Below, one piece after another: positions 61,623-62,011 of a stretch of 62,011 bases of DNA (positions are counted from its first letter, which is position 1; each line of letters opens with the position of its first letter). The DNA is from DASPHG01 sp035629775. GTDB taxonomy: Bacteria; Actinomycetota; Thermoleophilia; Solirubrobacterales; Thermoleophilaceae. Where the stretch lies: assembly GCA_035629775.1 (NCBI GenBank), contig DASPHG010000044.1, positions 1 through 62,011 on the forward strand, in the 5' to 3' direction. The notes under the pieces are model-generated. The model ran no database searches, was not told the DNA's origin, and worked only from the letters and a program-made list of their open reading frames with translations. The translations under genes and the position numbers were made by a program.

Positions 61623-61695
61623 GGGGCTGTAGCTCAGCTGGGAGAGCGCGTGGCTGGCAGCCACGAGGTCAGGGGTTCGAGCCCCCTCAGCTCCA
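61623..61695 (+). tRNA. tRNA-Ala (anticodon GGC)
   Basis: Clover leaf: acceptor GGGGCTG pairing with CAGCTCC (one G-U), D arm GCTCAGCTGGGAGAGC, anticodon stem CGTGG/CCACG with loop CTGGCAG (GGC anticodon), T arm with GGTTCGAGCC, and discriminator A. CCA is not encoded. A possible -10, TAAACT, lies at 61604-61609. The rsfS stop follows immediately on the other strand. Confidence 0.93.
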
Positions 61696-62011
61696 CTAAG
61701 TCGGAACGGCCCGCCGCGGCGCCTCGCCCCAGAGCTGCTCGAGGCGGTAGTAGTCGCGGGCCTCGGGCGTGAAGACGTGGACGATCACGTCGAGGTAGTC
61801 CATGGACCCAGCGGGCCTCGGAGAGCCCTTCGACGCGCCGCGGGAGCATCCCGTGGTCCTGCTTCATCCCGAGGTGGATGCCGTCGTGGATCGCCTTGGC
61901 CTGGCGGTCGGAGTTCCCGGAGCAGATGACGAAGTAGTCCGTGTAGCCGATGACGCCGTGCAGGTCGAGCACGAGCACGTCGACGGCGAGCTTGTCGGCC
62001 GCGTAGCCGGC
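61696..62011 (-). pseudogene. rsfS: RsfS ribosomal silencing factor, frameshifted and partial
   Basis: The gene continues beyond the right edge of the window. The N-terminal half matches RsfS (AADKLAVDVLVLDLHGVIGYTDYFVICSGNSDRQAKAI, a mixed segment of the family core). After ARWV the original frame turns into basic non-homologous sequence. The homologous continuation MDYLDVIVHVFTPEARDYYRLEQLW is in another frame from ATG 61803 to the TAG at 61696-61698, with a net shift near 61804. RsfS blocks subunit joining by binding L14. Either a real frameshift or a base error; a two-base loss or one-base gain would explain it. Confidence 0.85.

Overview
The window is about 62 kb of very GC-rich, gene-dense bacterial chromosome. 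GC-rich third codon positions, the kind of genes present (HadA/HadB-like dehydratase pair, DesA3-like desaturase with a ferredoxin reductase, PPi-type phosphofructokinase, LOG protein, MoxR/DUF58/transglutaminase set) and very short intergenic gaps point to an actinobacterium. A deep lineage such as Thermoleophilia is my best guess, but that is inference from gene content and no database was consulted. There are no rRNA genes, CRISPR arrays, transposases or phage genes. One tRNA (Ala-GGC) lies near the right end.

Layout, left to right. 1-5.9 kb: end of an SDR epimerase, then a minus-strand branched-chain amino acid ABC transporter operon (livJ-H-M-G-F plus a small membrane protein). 5.9-8.6 kb: an EamA exporter whose start codon overlaps that of a divergent PPi-phosphofructokinase; small ORFs. 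8.6-23.5 kb: tryptophan genes on the minus strand. These are hisIE-trpE, then (after a plus-strand phoD) trpG-D-C, a moxR-DUF58-transglutaminase-htrA block, and trpF-B-A, with almost no gaps. 23.5-32.6 kb: AlkZ-like protein, a fused YbeY-Era protein, phoH, yqeY, a HAD hydrolase, lipoproteins, and hrcA-dnaJ-prmA. 32.6-37.2 kb: an O-antigen-ligase-like membrane protein, two MaoC-like dehydratases, an HxlR regulator divergent from a 44-aa ORF, and lepA. 37.2-44.3 kb: GH114-like protein, an SCP2-alpha/beta-hydrolase fusion, murJ, rpsT, holA, comEC. 44.3-51.6 kb: a lipid/alcohol oxidation group (desaturase, ferredoxin reductase, TetR, AIM24, aldehyde dehydrogenase, GMC oxidoreductase) separating comEC from comEA. 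51.7-58.7 kb: comEA, acylphosphatase, agmatinase, an arginine-decarboxylase-like protein, a LOG protein, a membrane protein, an epimerase, and a PAS-GGDEF-EAL protein. 58.8-62 kb: leuS, tRNA-Ala and a frameshifted rsfS.

Most notable observations. (1) leuS carries an in-frame tandem duplication of exactly 124 codons covering its zinc insert and the first half of the editing domain. I counted the two copies as about 87% identical in both protein and DNA. (2) A palindromic element of about 30 bp with core GGGGCCTGGCCCC occurs four times between 7.9 and 25.5 kb. Three copies are inside reading frames, in different frames, and one lies exactly where YbeY and Era are joined. (3) Several genes have conserved N-termini that extend upstream of any ATG/GTG/TTG, with a CTG at the expected start. 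Three of these CTGs sit in CTGA start/stop overlaps, and one has a good Shine-Dalgarno sequence. (4) A 44-aa ORF with a strong ribosome binding site shares an operator-like region with hxlR.

Functionally, the window combines amino acid uptake and biosynthesis (Trp, His, polyamine), ribosome and translation factors (S20, LepA, YbeY, Era, RsfS, LeuRS, PrmA), heat-shock control (HrcA/DnaJ), envelope and peptidoglycan functions (MurJ, transglutaminase, HtrA, lipoproteins), DNA uptake (ComEA/ComEC) and lipid metabolism.
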